NCBI RefSeq assembly: GCF_011393335.1 | Contig: NZ_CP049865.1 | Span: 434,001 to 498,000 of the forward strand | Direction of reading: 5' to 3' | Source of the DNA: Propioniciclava coleopterorum | Lineage (GTDB): Bacteria > Actinomycetota > Actinomycetes > Propionibacteriales > Propionibacteriaceae | DNA: 64,000 nt | Part shown: positions 47,794 to 56,453 of the stretch, piece after piece | How positions within the stretch are numbered: the first letter of the stretch is position 1 | Layout of the letters: each line of letters begins with the position of its first letter | Made by a program: the position numbers and the translations under genes | The notes under the pieces: model-generated | Seen by the model: the letters and a program-made list of their open reading frames with translations, nothing else | What the model was told of the DNA's origin: nothing | Databases searched by the model: none

Positions 47794-48870
47794 TCAGACG
47801 TAGCGGGCGCCGGCCTGGCTGGCCACCTGCGCCACGAGGGCCTTGACGTTCTCGGCGCCCTCGAGCGTGGTGACGAGGGTGGCGTCCGGCGTGTGGACGA
47901 CCACCATGTCGCTGACGCCGGTCAGCGACACCACATGGCCGGGCACCGTGTTGATGACGAGGTTGCCCTCGGCGTCCATGAGGACGCCGTCGCCGTCGAC
48001 CACGTTGCCGGCCGGGTCGGCGGCGAGCACCTCGGCGAGGCTGGCGAAGCCGCCCATGTCGCGCCACTGGATCGGCAGTGCCACCGCGACCACCCGGGCG
48101 TCGGTCGCCCCTTGGGAGACCGGCTCCATGATCCCGAAGTCGACCGAGGTCTTGCGCAGCGTGGGGAACACCTCGTTGAGGCGATCCGGGTGCGCGGCCA
48201 ACTCGCTGACCTTGGCGTGGGTGTCGGGCTCGAGGGCGGCCAGCTGGTCCAGCACGGTGGTGGCGCGCCAGACGAACATCCCGGCGTTCCACCAGTAGTC
48301 GCCCGAGGCGAGGTAGGCGGCGGCGGTGGCGGCGTCCGGCTTCTCCCGGAACTCCAGGACCCGGCACGCGGTGGGGAACCCGGGCAGCGCGGGGCCGCGG
48401 TGCAGGTACCCGTAACCGGTGTGCGGGCTGGTGGGCAGCACGCCGAGGGTGACGAGGTTGCGGGGATCGGCCTCGGCCACGTCGAACGCCTCCTCGAGCG
48501 CCTCGACGAAGGCGTCCAACGGCTCGATGAGCTGGTCGGCGGTCAGTTGGGCGATGACGGCGTCCGGGTCGCGGTGCGCCAGCACCGCGGCGGGCCAGGC
48601 CACCGCGTTGAGGGAGTCGCGGCCCTCCGGCTCCCCCAGCAGGTTGCCGGGCGCGACCTCGGGCAGGTCGGCGGCGACCTCGTCGAGGTAGGGCGCGCCG
48701 GTCACCACCAGGATCCGGTCGTCGGGCACGAGCCGCCGCGCCCGCTCGAACGCCAGGCGCAGCAGGCTGCGGCCGCCGATGAGCTTGAGGAGCTGCTTGG
48801 GGGTGCCCTTGCGCGACAGCGGCCACAGCCGGGTGCCGGAACCGCCGGCCATGATCACGACGTAGCGCAT
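47794..48870 (-). CDS. manC: Mannose-1-phosphate guanylyltransferase
   Basis: A 358-residue nucleotidyltransferase that makes GDP-mannose. It has the signature YVVIMAGGSGTRLWPLSRKGTPKQLLKL, the VTGAPYLDEV strand, LTADQLI and the FREKPDAATAAAYLASGDYWWNAGMF motif of GDP-mannose enzymes. There is no C-terminal isomerase domain, so mannose-6-phosphate must come from elsewhere. The ATG is seven bases after TAGGCT. GDP-mannose is used for cell-wall glycolipids and protein mannosylation. Confidence 0.95.
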   Translation of the reverse strand: MRYVVIMAGGSGTRLWPLSRKGTPKQLLKLIGGRSLLRLAFERARRLVPDDRILVVTGAPYLDEVAADLPEVAPGNLLGEPEGRDSLNAVAWPAAVLAHRDPDAVIAQLTADQLIEPLDAFVEALEEAFDVAEADPRNLVTLGVLPTSPHTGYGYLHRGPALPGFPTACRVLEFREKPDAATAAAYLASGDYWWNAGMFVWRATTVLDQLAALEPDTHAKVSELAAHPDRLNEVFPTLRKTSVDFGIMEPVSQGATDARVVAVALPIQWRDMGGFASLAEVLAADPAGNVVDGDGVLMDAEGNLVINTVPGHVVSLTGVSDMVVVHTPDATLVTTLEGAENVKALVAQVASQAGARYV

Positions 48871-48905
48871 GCTGGGCAGCCTAGCGGCCGACCTATGCTG
48901 GAGCG

Positions 48906-49604
48906 GTGACCCGAGCAGCGCGTTCCCCCGGCGAGGCCCTGCGGCTTCGCGCCTCCCGCGACGGCAACGCCCCCCTGCTCACCTGGTACGGCGCCGACGG
49001 CGCCCGCACCGAGTTGAGCGTGGCGAGCTTCGAGAACTGGGTCGCCAAGACCGTGAACCTGCTGGCCGAGTCCGACGTGGAGCCCGGCGCGGTGCTGCGC
49101 CTGGACGTGCTCCGCGACCACCCGGCGCACTGGATGGCGCTGATCTGGCCCTTCGCGGCCTGGGACGCCGGCGCGTCGGTCGACCTCACCGCGTCCGCAC
49201 CCGACCTCGTGGTCACGGGCCGCTCCGCGCCCGAGCCGGCCACGTCCGCGCCCGGCTTCGCCTGCTCGCTGGACGCCTGGGCCCGCCCGCTGTCGGCGCC
49301 GCCGCCCGGCCTGCTGGACTACACCGGCGAGGCGCTGGCCCAGCCCGACGTCGCCCTGCCGACCCCGCTGACCGGCCCGACCCCCGCCTGGGCCGACGCG
49401 GAGGGCGTCCTCACCACCGACGACCTGCTCGCCGGAGCGTCGCAGGCGGGCCGCGTCCTGGCCCACCCGCGCGACGCGCGCCACGCCGTGACGCTGCTGC
49501 TGGGCGTCGTGCTGGGCGGCGGCTCGCTGGTGCTCGTCGAGCAGCCGGACGCCGACGCCCTGGCCCGCACCGCCACCGCCGAGCGCGCCGAACTGCTGGC
49601 ATGA
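48906..49604 (+). CDS. TIGR03089 family protein
   Basis: A 232-residue protein of an actinobacteria-specific family that resembles a shortened, inactive AMP-ligase: ARSPGEALRLRASRDGNAPLLTWYGADGARTELSVASFENWVAKTVNLL, then RLDVLRDHPAHWMALIWPFAAWDAGASVDL. Its function is unknown. In mycobacteria the same family is encoded next to an LCP gene, as here (one gene apart). TATGCT (48894-48899) ends six bases before the GTG, giving a leaderless start. Confidence 0.9.
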   Translation: MTRAARSPGEALRLRASRDGNAPLLTWYGADGARTELSVASFENWVAKTVNLLAESDVEPGAVLRLDVLRDHPAHWMALIWPFAAWDAGASVDLTASAPDLVVTGRSAPEPATSAPGFACSLDAWARPLSAPPPGLLDYTGEALAQPDVALPTPLTGPTPAWADAEGVLTTDDLLAGASQAGRVLAHPRDARHAVTLLLGVVLGGGSLVLVEQPDADALARTATAERAELLA

Positions 49605-49633
49605 TGGCAGCGGCCGCCGCAGAAAGGTTCCCC

Positions 49634-50476
49634 ATGACCCCGCTCTCCCGCCGAGGCCTGTTGGTCGGCGCCGCCGCGCTCGCCCTGACCGCGTGCTCGA
49701 AGGGCGCACCCTCGGTGCCCGCCCCGCCGCCGCTCACCGGCTCGGTGCGCGACCAGCTGCAGGCCCTCATGGAGCTGTACGCGAAGACCACCGACCTGCT
49801 CGGCCTGTCGGTGCGCGACCGCCGCACCGGCGGGACGTTCTCCTTCAACGGGGGCTACGACACCCAGAGCGCGTCCATCGCCAAGGTGATGATCGCCCTG
49901 ATGGCGCTCAACAAGGCGCGCGCCGCCGGCGAGGACCTGCCCTTCGACCGCTACCGCCAGCTCAGCAAGGCGATCGTGAACTCCGACAACGACTCAGCCG
50001 ACGCCCTGTGGGAGTTCGTGGGCGGCGGCGACCAGTACACCCGGCTCGCGGTCGGGCTGGGGCTGCCGAACACGCACGCGGACCCGCGCAGCCCCTTCTG
50101 GTCCTGGACCAACACCACCCCCGACGACCAGCGCGTCCTGATCGACCGGCTCGTGGAGGGCACGCCCGCCGTCCACGACGAGGACCGGCTCTACCTGGTC
50201 GACGTCATGACCAAGACGAACTCCGAACAGACGTGGGGCGTGGGGCACGACCGCCGCAAGGACAAGGTCGAGGTCGCCATGAAGAACGGCTGGGTGCAGT
50301 TCAAATCGCTGGACAACCTGTGGGCCGTCAACTCGATCGGGCACGTCGTGGGCGAGGGCCGCGACTACACCGCCGCCATCATGTGCCGCCGCCCGACCTT
50401 CGACGAGGGGCGCGACCTGGTGGACGCCATCGGCGCGGGACTGTTCACGATCTTCGGCTCGGGCGAACTGGTCTGA
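49634..50476 (+). CDS. Serine hydrolase lipoprotein (class A beta-lactamase-like)
   Basis: A 280-residue exported protein. The signal SRRGLLVGAAALALTAC has a twin-arginine pair and a lipobox Cys21. The hydrolase domain shows SASIAKVMIALMALN (SxxK active site), IVNSDNDSADALW (SDN-like) and KNGWVQF (KTG-like), the triad of motifs seen in class A beta-lactamases and related D,D-peptidases. Resistance or peptidoglycan remodelling are both possible. I prefer the ATG at 49634, with an AGAAAGG site, over 49601, which overlaps the previous stop. Confidence 0.85.
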   Translation: MTPLSRRGLLVGAAALALTACSKGAPSVPAPPPLTGSVRDQLQALMELYAKTTDLLGLSVRDRRTGGTFSFNGGYDTQSASIAKVMIALMALNKARAAGEDLPFDRYRQLSKAIVNSDNDSADALWEFVGGGDQYTRLAVGLGLPNTHADPRSPFWSWTNTTPDDQRVLIDRLVEGTPAVHDEDRLYLVDVMTKTNSEQTWGVGHDRRKDKVEVAMKNGWVQFKSLDNLWAVNSIGHVVGEGRDYTAAIMCRRPTFDEGRDLVDAIGAGLFTIFGSGELV

Positions 50477-50506
50477 CCGGGCCGCTCCGGCCGCGGGGGC
50501 GTCCGC

Positions 50507-52093
50507 TCAGGCCACGCCGCAGACCGTCTCGAGGTCGGCGGTCTGCCGCTCCTCGCTGAAGTGGCCATCCGACTTCTCGGCCTTCTTCCCCACCACGGGC
50601 TTCGGCGTCGCCTCGCCCGCGGGGGTCGCGGCGCTCCCCTTCTTCTGCCCCGACGGGGCCGCCGCGGTGGCGGACGCCGCGGGCGCGGCGGAACTCGGCT
50701 TGGGACCGGACGCCGGCGCGGCGTCCGGCGTGGGCGCTGCGGGCGCGGTCGGGGCCGCCTCCGCCTGGCGCTGGGCCTCGACGTCGAGCGTCTCGGAGTG
50801 GGCGATCTCGCCGGCGACGGTGCGTCGGATCAGGTCGTAGTCCGGGCGGGAGGGCTCGATCAGCGGCGGCGCGAACGCCGTCGATGCGAGCGGCAGCCGC
50901 CGGCCGGCGTTGGCCAGTTCCAGCAGGGGCGCCACCTCGCTGCCCGGGATGTCGGTGGAGACCATCGCTCCCCCGGCGTCCGCGAGCGAGGTGAAGTTCG
51001 TGGCGACGGTGACGGGGTTCACCTGCTTGACCAGGGCGTTCATCACGCACTTCTGGCGGGTCATGCGCTCGTAGTCGCTGGAGCCTTCCCGCGAGCGGGC
51101 GAACCACAGCGCCTGGAAGCCGTCGAGCGTCACGCCCTTGCCGGGCTGGATGTAGCCCTCGACGCGGGCCGCGCCGCCCCCGATCGGGACGGCCTTGGCG
51201 ATGTCGAGCTTCACCCCGCCGAGGGCGTCGATGAGGCTCTCGAACCCGCGCATGTCGACCAGGGCGTAGTAGTTGATGCCCAGCCCGAGCGTCTCGCCGA
51301 CGACGGCGCGCGTGGCGGCGATGCCCGGGTCGGCGGCGTCGGGGAAGTCGGCCTTGTGCTGGTGGCCCAGCTGGTACACCGCGTTCAGCAGGCAGCTCTG
51401 GTCAGGGCAGGCGTAGCCGCCGGGGTACTGCTTGGCCAGCTGGCTGCCGCGCGGGAACGGGGCGTGCTGCAGGTTGCGCGGCAGGCTGAACAGGACGGTG
51501 CGCCCCGTGGTGGCGCTGACGGAGGCGACCATGATGGTGTCGGCCCGCAGCCCCTGCCGGTCGTCGCCGGCGTCCGCGCCGATGAGCAGCACGTTGATGC
51601 GGCCGTCCTTGGCCTGGGTCTCTCCCCCGCCGGCGAACACGTTGCCGAAGAGCTGGGCCTGGCTGCGGGACAGCGCCGAGGCCTGCGTCGCTCCGAGCCC
51701 GACGGCGGCGGCGAGCACCAGGGAGAGCCCCGCCATCCCGAGTTGCCGCCCGCCCATCGCGCGGGGGTGGCTGATGCGCCAGGCGTCCAGGAAGAGCAGC
51801 GCCCAGCCGAGGCCGAGCGCCAGGACGACGACCGACGCGATCCACTGGGTGGCGGGGTGGGTGAACAGCGCGACGGCGAGGTTCCGGTTGAGCAGCACGG
51901 TGGCGACGAAGGCCGCGAGGAGCAGCAGGACGCCGCCCCAGACCCGCATCGCGAACCGGCCGACGCCGCGCCCGCCGGCGACCAGCTGCGCGGAGCCGGG
52001 CGCCAGCGCCGTCATCACGAGGAGCCCGACGCCACGGCGCCAGGCGATGCGCCGGCTCTGCTGGGCGGCGTCGGCGTGGGTCACCTGATTCAT
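50507..52093 (-). CDS. LytR-CpsA-Psr (LCP) family glycopolymer transferase
   Basis: A 528-residue membrane protein. The N-terminal third has four hydrophobic segments, then the LCP domain begins at INVLLIGADAGDDRQGLRADTIMVASVSATTGRTVLFSLPRNLQ. It continues with YALVDMRGFESLIDALGGVKLDI and LDGFQALWFARSREGSSDYERMTRQKCVMNAL, all typical catalytic-core motifs with the conserved Asp and Arg residues. The C-terminus is a long Ala/Pro-rich tail. LCP enzymes attach wall polymers such as arabinogalactan or teichoic acid to peptidoglycan. Confidence 0.95.
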   Translation of the reverse strand: MNQVTHADAAQQSRRIAWRRGVGLLVMTALAPGSAQLVAGGRGVGRFAMRVWGGVLLLLAAFVATVLLNRNLAVALFTHPATQWIASVVVLALGLGWALLFLDAWRISHPRAMGGRQLGMAGLSLVLAAAVGLGATQASALSRSQAQLFGNVFAGGGETQAKDGRINVLLIGADAGDDRQGLRADTIMVASVSATTGRTVLFSLPRNLQHAPFPRGSQLAKQYPGGYACPDQSCLLNAVYQLGHQHKADFPDAADPGIAATRAVVGETLGLGINYYALVDMRGFESLIDALGGVKLDIAKAVPIGGGAARVEGYIQPGKGVTLDGFQALWFARSREGSSDYERMTRQKCVMNALVKQVNPVTVATNFTSLADAGGAMVSTDIPGSEVAPLLELANAGRRLPLASTAFAPPLIEPSRPDYDLIRRTVAGEIAHSETLDVEAQRQAEAAPTAPAAPTPDAAPASGPKPSSAAPAASATAAAPSGQKKGSAATPAGEATPKPVVGKKAEKSDGHFSEERQTADLETVCGVA

Positions 52094-52233
52094 GGCTCAC
52101 CTCGGGGGAAGGACGAGGACGGTCCGGACCATCCTGTCGCCACGAGGGCCGTTGACCGCTCCGGTGGCCCGGCGTGTTGGCCGATCGGTGCGCTCGGGTC
52201 ACCCGGCGGGGGCCGGGCAACCCGGACCCCGGG

Positions 52234-52731
52234 TCAGTGGCCGCGGACCCGCTCGCCCTTGGCGTGGGCGGCGTCGCGCAGTGCGCCCTGGAACGCGACC
52301 ATGGCGTCCACCAGGGCGGGGTCGCCCACGCCGAGCATGCGGACGGCCAGCAGGCCGGCGTTGCGGGCGTTCCCGATCGACACGGTCGCCACCGGGACAC
52401 CCGCCGGCATCTGCACGATCGAGAGCAGCGAGTCCATGCCGTCGAGGTGCTTCAGGGCGACCGGCACCCCGATCACGGGCAGCGGGGTCAGGGCGGCGAG
52501 CATGCCGGGCAGGTGCGCCGCGCCCCCGGCCCCGGCGATGATGACCTTCAGGCCGCGCTCGTGGGCGCGGCGGCCGTACTCGACCATCTCCTCCGGCATG
52601 CGGTGCGCCGAGACGACGTCGGCCTCGTAGGCCACCCCGAACTCGCGCAGCGCCTGCGCGGCGGCCTCCATGGTGGGCCAGTCGGAGTCCGAGCCCATGA
52701 CGATGCCGACCAGCGGCGTGGTGTCGCTCAT
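52234..52731 (-). CDS. purE: N5-carboxyaminoimidazole ribonucleotide mutase
   Basis: A 165-residue class I PurE that rearranges N5-CAIR to CAIR in purine synthesis. It has [32 protein letters not shown] with the catalytic His, [18 protein letters not shown] and [21 protein letters not shown]. It overlaps the purK stop by four bases, so the two successive pathway enzymes are made together. Confidence 0.97.
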   Translation of the reverse strand: MSDTTPLVGIVMGSDSDWPTMEAAAQALREFGVAYEADVVSAHRMPEEMVEYGRRAHERGLKVIIAGAGGAAHLPGMLAALTPLPVIGVPVALKHLDGMDSLLSIVQMPAGVPVATVSIGNARNAGLLAVRMLGVGDPALVDAMVAFQGALRDAAHAKGERVRGH

Positions 52732-53914
52732 GCGGGGTTCCCTTCGAGATGGCCGGCGGCGGCGCGGGCCGAGGCGCGGGCGGCGTCCATGTCGGCGCCG
52801 GTAACGGTGACGTGGCCCACCTTGCGGCCGGGCTTGACGCCCTTGCCGTAGAGGTGGACGCGGACGGCCGGGTCGGCCAGGACGGTGGCGAGCGAGCCGA
52901 CGAGGTCGGGGTTGCTGCCGCCGAGCACGTTGGTCATGACGGCGACGCCGTCGCGCAGCGCGGTGGAGCCCAGCGGCAGGTCGGCCACGGCGCGGAGGTG
53001 GTTCTCGAACTGGCTGGTCACGGCGCCCTCGATGGTCCAGTGCCCCGTGTTGTGCGGGCGCATCGCCAACTCGTTGACGACCACCTCGCCGTCGGGGCGC
53101 TCCATGAGCTCCACGGCCAGGATGCCGACGACGCCGAGCTCGTCGGCGAGCCGGCGTCCCAGCGCCTCGATCGCGGCGGCGCGCTCGGCGTCCAGGCCGG
53201 GGGCCGGGGTGGTGGTCTCGTGGCAGATGCCGGCGCGCTGCACCGTCTCGGTGACCGGGTAGGCGACCGCCTCGCCGCCGGGTCGGCGCGCGACCAGGAC
53301 CGACATCTCGCGCGTGAACGGCACGTACTCCTCCGCGACGATCACCACGTCCTCGCGGGGGCCTCGTCGGTGGTGTCTCGTTCGGTCGGGCCGAGGGCGC
53401 GCTGCAGCGCCTCGAAGGGCGCGGACGCCTCGGCGGGGCCGTCCACCTTCCACACGCCCTTGCCGTCGTATCCGCCGCGGGACGTCTTGGCGATGACGGG
53501 CCAGCCGACCTCCGCGGCGAAGGCGGCCAGCTCGGCCTCGTCGGCGACGACGCGCCACGCGGGGCAGGGCGCCCCGAGCTCGGTCAGCCGGGCCCGCATC
53601 GCCGCCTTGTCCTGGGCGTACAGCAGGGCGGCCGGCCCCGGGCGGACCGCCGTGCCGGCGTCCTCGAGGGCGGCCAGCAGGTCGGTGGGGACGTGCTCGT
53701 GGTCGAAGGTGATCGCGTCGACGCCGCGGGCGAACGCCGTCAGCGTGGCGGGGTCGGTGTAGTCGCCCACCGTCGTCTCCGGGACCACGAGCGCCGCCGA
53801 GGTCTCGGGGCCCTCCGCGAGCAGGCGCACGCGCAGGCCGAGCGGGGTGGCCGCCTCGTCCATCATGCGGGCGAGCTGCCCGCCTCCGACGATGCCGATG
53901 TTGAGTTCCGTCAC
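52728..53914 (-). CDS. purK: N5-carboxyaminoimidazole ribonucleotide synthase (one frame break)
   Basis: An ATP-grasp enzyme of about 396 residues that carboxylates AIR. The N-terminal frame reads [25 protein letters not shown] and [16 protein letters not shown]. After base 53361 the protein continues in another frame ([47 protein letters not shown]). One extra G in the run 53357-53361 gives a continuous [11 protein letters not shown]. The gene is required for purine synthesis without supplements, so a true mutation is unlikely. It is followed by purE with a four-base overlap. Confidence 0.93.
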
Positions 53915-53966
53915 AAGCGGTCACGATACTGGGCGTTCGCCGCCCGCCTCATGCCAAGATGGCCGC

Positions 53967-54680
53967 ATGACCGCTCACATCGTCGCGATGGGGGGTGGCG
54001 GGTTCGCCACGTCGCCGCTGGGCTCCCCCACCAATTTCGATCGCTACGTGGTCGAGCTGACCGGGAAACGGAGCCCGCTGGTGTGCTTCGTCCCGACCGC
54101 GTCGGCCGACGACCCCCAGTACATCAACAAGTTCCTCGTGGCCTACGGCACGCTCGGCATCCGCCCCATGGTGCTGACGCTGTGGCAGGACGCCGCCAAC
54201 GCGGTGGCGCGCATCGCCGAGGCCGACCTCATCCTCGTCGGCAACGGCGCCACGGTGAACGCGCTGGCGCTGTGGAAGGCGCACGGCGTCGGCAAGGCCA
54301 TCAAGCAGCGCTACGCGGCCGGGGACGTCGTGCTCGCCGGCACCTCCGCCGGCGCGAACGTGTGGTTCGAGGGCTGCGTGACCGACTCGTTCGGCGACTT
54401 CCGCGCCTACCGCGGCGGGTTGGGCCTGGAGAAGGGCAGCTTCTGCAGCCACTTCGACTCCGAGGACGGCCGGGTCGGCGTCTACACCGACGCGGTGTCC
54501 TCGGGCGACCTGCCCGGCGGCTGGGCCGCCGACGACGGCGCCGGCGTCCACTACGCCGACGGCGCGTTCGCGGGCTGCATCGCCGAGGCCCCCGGCCAGC
54601 GGGTGTTCTCGATCCAGCCCTCCGACCTGCCGACGGCGTCCGGCGTGGTGGTCGAGCAGCAGAAGGTCGAACTGCTCTAG
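53967..54680 (+). CDS. Peptidase E / cyanophycinase-like (S51) protein
   Basis: A 237-residue class I glutamine-amidotransferase-like serine peptidase. The nucleophile is in VVLAGTSAGANVWFEG. Other family parts are HIVAMGGGGF, PLVCFVPTASADD and ILVGNGATVNALALWKAHG, and a SHFDSEDGR His. S51 enzymes cut short Asp-containing peptides. The ATG is divergent from purK with 52 bases between. A long repeat region begins 80 bases after its stop. Confidence 0.87.
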   Translation: MTAHIVAMGGGGFATSPLGSPTNFDRYVVELTGKRSPLVCFVPTASADDPQYINKFLVAYGTLGIRPMVLTLWQDAANAVARIAEADLILVGNGATVNALALWKAHGVGKAIKQRYAAGDVVLAGTSAGANVWFEGCVTDSFGDFRAYRGGLGLEKGSFCSHFDSEDGRVGVYTDAVSSGDLPGGWAADDGAGVHYADGAFAGCIAEAPGQRVFSIQPSDLPTASGVVVEQQKVELL

Positions 54681-54760
54681 CTTCCCGACGGGGGCGGCCC
54701 CAGAGCGTCTCCTTACTGGCTCCTCGGCGCACGCCGGACCAGTGCGTCCTCGGCGACGAA

Positions 54761-55000
54761 CCGCCCCCGCTTGCGACCAGCCGCCCCCGCTTGCGACCAG
54801 CCGCCCCCGCTTACGACGAGCCGCCCCCGCTTACGACCAGCCGCCCCCAGTTGCGACCAGCCGCCCCCGCTTGCGACCAGCCGCCCCCAGTTGCGACCAG
54901 CCGCCCCCAGTTGCGACCAGCCGCCCCCAGTTGCGACCAGCCGCCCCCGCTTGCGACCAGCCGCCCCCAGTTGCGACGAGCCGCCCGCGTTCGCGACGAG
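54761..55000 (+). repeat. Left array: twelve 20-bp tandem repeats
   Basis: Twelve head-to-tail units with consensus CCGCCCCC(GC/AG)TTGCGACCAG, exactly 20 bp each. The last is degenerate, and a further partial copy runs to about 55020. There are no spacers. Changes between units are confined to a few positions (GC/AG at 9-10, G or A at 13, C or G at 18). The unit length is not a multiple of three, and no family protein is encoded. The reverse complement of the unit resembles that of the right array near 56.4-56.9 kb at about 17 of 20 positions. Confidence 0.95.
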
Positions 55001-55029
55001 CCGCTCACCTAAGGAACGAGAAGCCCCCG

Positions 55030-55073
55030 TTCGGGTCAGTTGCCCCCGTTCCACCGGGGGCGACTGACCCGAA
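55030..55073. repeat. Long hairpin at the inner end of the left array
   Basis: Arms 55030-55048 and 55055-55073 form a 19-bp stem (TTCGGGTCAGTTGCCCCCG against its complement, one G-T pair) with a TTCCAC loop. The arms contain the same GGGGGCGACT core as the repeats. It could terminate transcription or be a recognition structure for an enzyme acting on single strands. Confidence 0.85.
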
Positions 55074-55106
55074 AGGGGGCGACTGCGAGCGAGTCGTGAC
55101 GAACCA

Positions 55107-55139
55107 AACTGTGGATGCGCGCGTCCGCTATCCACAGTT
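55107..55139. promoter_or_regulatory. Perfect 10-bp inverted repeat upstream of the AbiEi-like gene
   Basis: AACTGTGGAT and ATCCACAGTT face each other across 13 bases, ending 47 bases before the start codon. AbiEi antitoxins repress their own promoters through inverted repeats, so this is a good operator candidate. The arms also contain TATCCACA, similar to a DnaA box core. Confidence 0.6.
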
Positions 55140-55186
55140 CTCGTTCCGGGGTGGTTTCGACGGCTCCGGTCAGATGTGCTGCGGCC

Positions 55187-56116
55187 ATGGAGCGCAACGA
55201 CCTTCGACTGACCCACACCTACACCGTGGACGGCTGGTCGGCACGGGACCTCCGCGCCGCCTGCCGCGACGGCACCCTGGAGCAGCTCCGCCGAGGCGTC
55301 TACGCGCCACCCGGAGCGGACGAGCCGAGGGGCCGCCATCGCGATCTCGCTCGTGCGGCGGCCGTGCTGCGACTACCCGGTACCGCCATCAGTCACGCGT
55401 CGGCCGCCCTGTTCCACGGACTCCCGGTTCCGGCGTCCTCGCTCACTCAGGTGCACCTCACCCGTGCGTCCGGCTCGCACGGACGCCGTCGGGCCGGCGT
55501 CCATTTCCATCACTCGCCCCTACGGGACGACGAGGTCGTGCTGATCGACGGCTTCCGCGTCACCGCGCTCGAACGGACGATCGCCGACACCCTGCGTGAC
55601 GAGCGCTTCGAGTGGTCCGTCGCCATCGCCGACGCGGGGCTGGCCCGACAGGCGGATGCGGGCGTGCTGCTGGCGTACGCCGACGCGGGACGCCGGCGCC
55701 GCGGAAACCGGAACCTCCAGCGGGCCCTCGCGTTCGCCGACGGCCGCGCGGGTTCGCCGGCCGAATCGATGAGCCGCGTCTCCATGCTCCGCGCGGGGAT
55801 CCCGACACCGCACCTGCAGTTCGAGGTCATCAACGCCGACGGGGAGTGGGTGGCGACCAGCGACTTCGCCTGGCCTGAGTTCGGTCTGATCGGCGAGATG
55901 GACGGACGGGTGAAGTACGACGCACCCGACCGCGGGCGCACGGCCTCCGATGTCGTCGCCCGGGAGAAGGACCGCGAGGAGCGCATCCGCGCGTGCGGTT
56001 GGAGCATCACCAGGTGGGCCTGGGACGTCGCCGTCGATCACCGGCGCCTCGGCGAGCAGCTCAGGCAGGCCCTTCGCTTCGCCACGATCGGGAGTCAAGC
56101 ACGCTTCACCGCTTGA
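55187..56116 (+). CDS. AbiEi-like antitoxin-domain protein with nuclease-like C-terminus
   Basis: A 309-residue protein. The N-terminal part has a degenerate winged helix and AbiEi-type segments: WSARDLRAACRDGTLEQLRRGVYA, ISHASAALFHGLPVP, VHLTRASGS and VTALERTIADTLR. The C-terminal part resembles Vsr/DUF559-type PD-(D/E)xK folds: SPAESMSRVSMLRAGIP, ATSDFAWPEFGLIGEMDGRVKYD and EKDREERIRACGWSITRWAWDV, with the E, D and ExD...K positions all filled. No toxin gene is adjacent. It is enclosed by two inverted repeat arrays. DNA binding and possible nuclease activity are inferred. Confidence 0.8.
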   Translation: MERNDLRLTHTYTVDGWSARDLRAACRDGTLEQLRRGVYAPPGADEPRGRHRDLARAAAVLRLPGTAISHASAALFHGLPVPASSLTQVHLTRASGSHGRRRAGVHFHHSPLRDDEVVLIDGFRVTALERTIADTLRDERFEWSVAIADAGLARQADAGVLLAYADAGRRRRGNRNLQRALAFADGRAGSPAESMSRVSMLRAGIPTPHLQFEVINADGEWVATSDFAWPEFGLIGEMDGRVKYDAPDRGRTASDVVAREKDREERIRACGWSITRWAWDVAVDHRRLGEQLRQALRFATIGSQARFTA

Positions 56117-56244
56117 CCTGCACGAGTCGCAGGCATCGCGCCGTGAACTCGAGCCGCCGATGGCGCCAGCCTCGCGCGGGGGTGCCCCGCGCCCAAGAGA
56201 CCTGGGGGCGCCGATGGAACGTCGACGCCGGCAGTTCCAGTTCC

Positions 56245-56327
56245 GCACCGACGACCGCAGTTCCGGTCCACGCACCGACGACCGCAGCCACGGGTGCACG
56301 CGCCGAGGACCGCAGTTACGGGTGCAC
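56245..56327 (+). repeat. Three copies of a 27-28-bp degenerate repeat
   Basis: Three tandem units start at 56245, 56272 and 56300, each of the form GC(A/G)CCGA(C/G)GACCGCAG followed by a variable middle and (G/C)(G/T)(C/G)CAC. They lie between the AbiEi-like gene and the right hairpin. The stretch from the gene stop at 56116 to this repeat holds nothing else that I recognise. Confidence 0.6.
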
Positions 56328-56388
56328 GCGTCGTCGCCGGCTCAGCAACCCGCGACAACGGACCCCGCCTCGCACCACTAGGGCCGGC

Positions 56389-56453
56389 AGTCGCCCCCGT
56401 TTGCGTCAGTTGCCCCCGTTCCTGCGTGGGCAACTGACCAAATGGGGGCGACT
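56389..56453. repeat. Long hairpin at the inner end of the right array
   Basis: An outer stem AGTCGCCCCC/GGGGGCGACT (56389-56398 with 56444-56453) continues through GTTTG/CAAAT. After one bulged C comes an inner perfect 11-bp stem GTCAGTTGCCC/GGGCAACTGAC (56405-56415 with 56428-56438). Altogether there are about 26 paired bases with a 12-base loop. The inner arm shares GTCAGTTGCCC with the hairpin of the left array. Confidence 0.85.

Noticed and set aside
55107-55139. Replication origin because of DnaA-box-like arms
   Set aside because: Only two imperfect boxes in one palindrome, no AT-rich unwinding region, and no dnaA, rep or par genes nearby.
54713-55339. Long open frames with 20-residue periodic sequence through the left repeat array (both strands)
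   Set aside because: A 20-bp unit without stop codons stays open in several frames and gives a 60-bp, 20-residue cycle automatically. The frames have no ribosome site, no family match, and overlap the hairpin, the operator and the start of the AbiEi-like gene.
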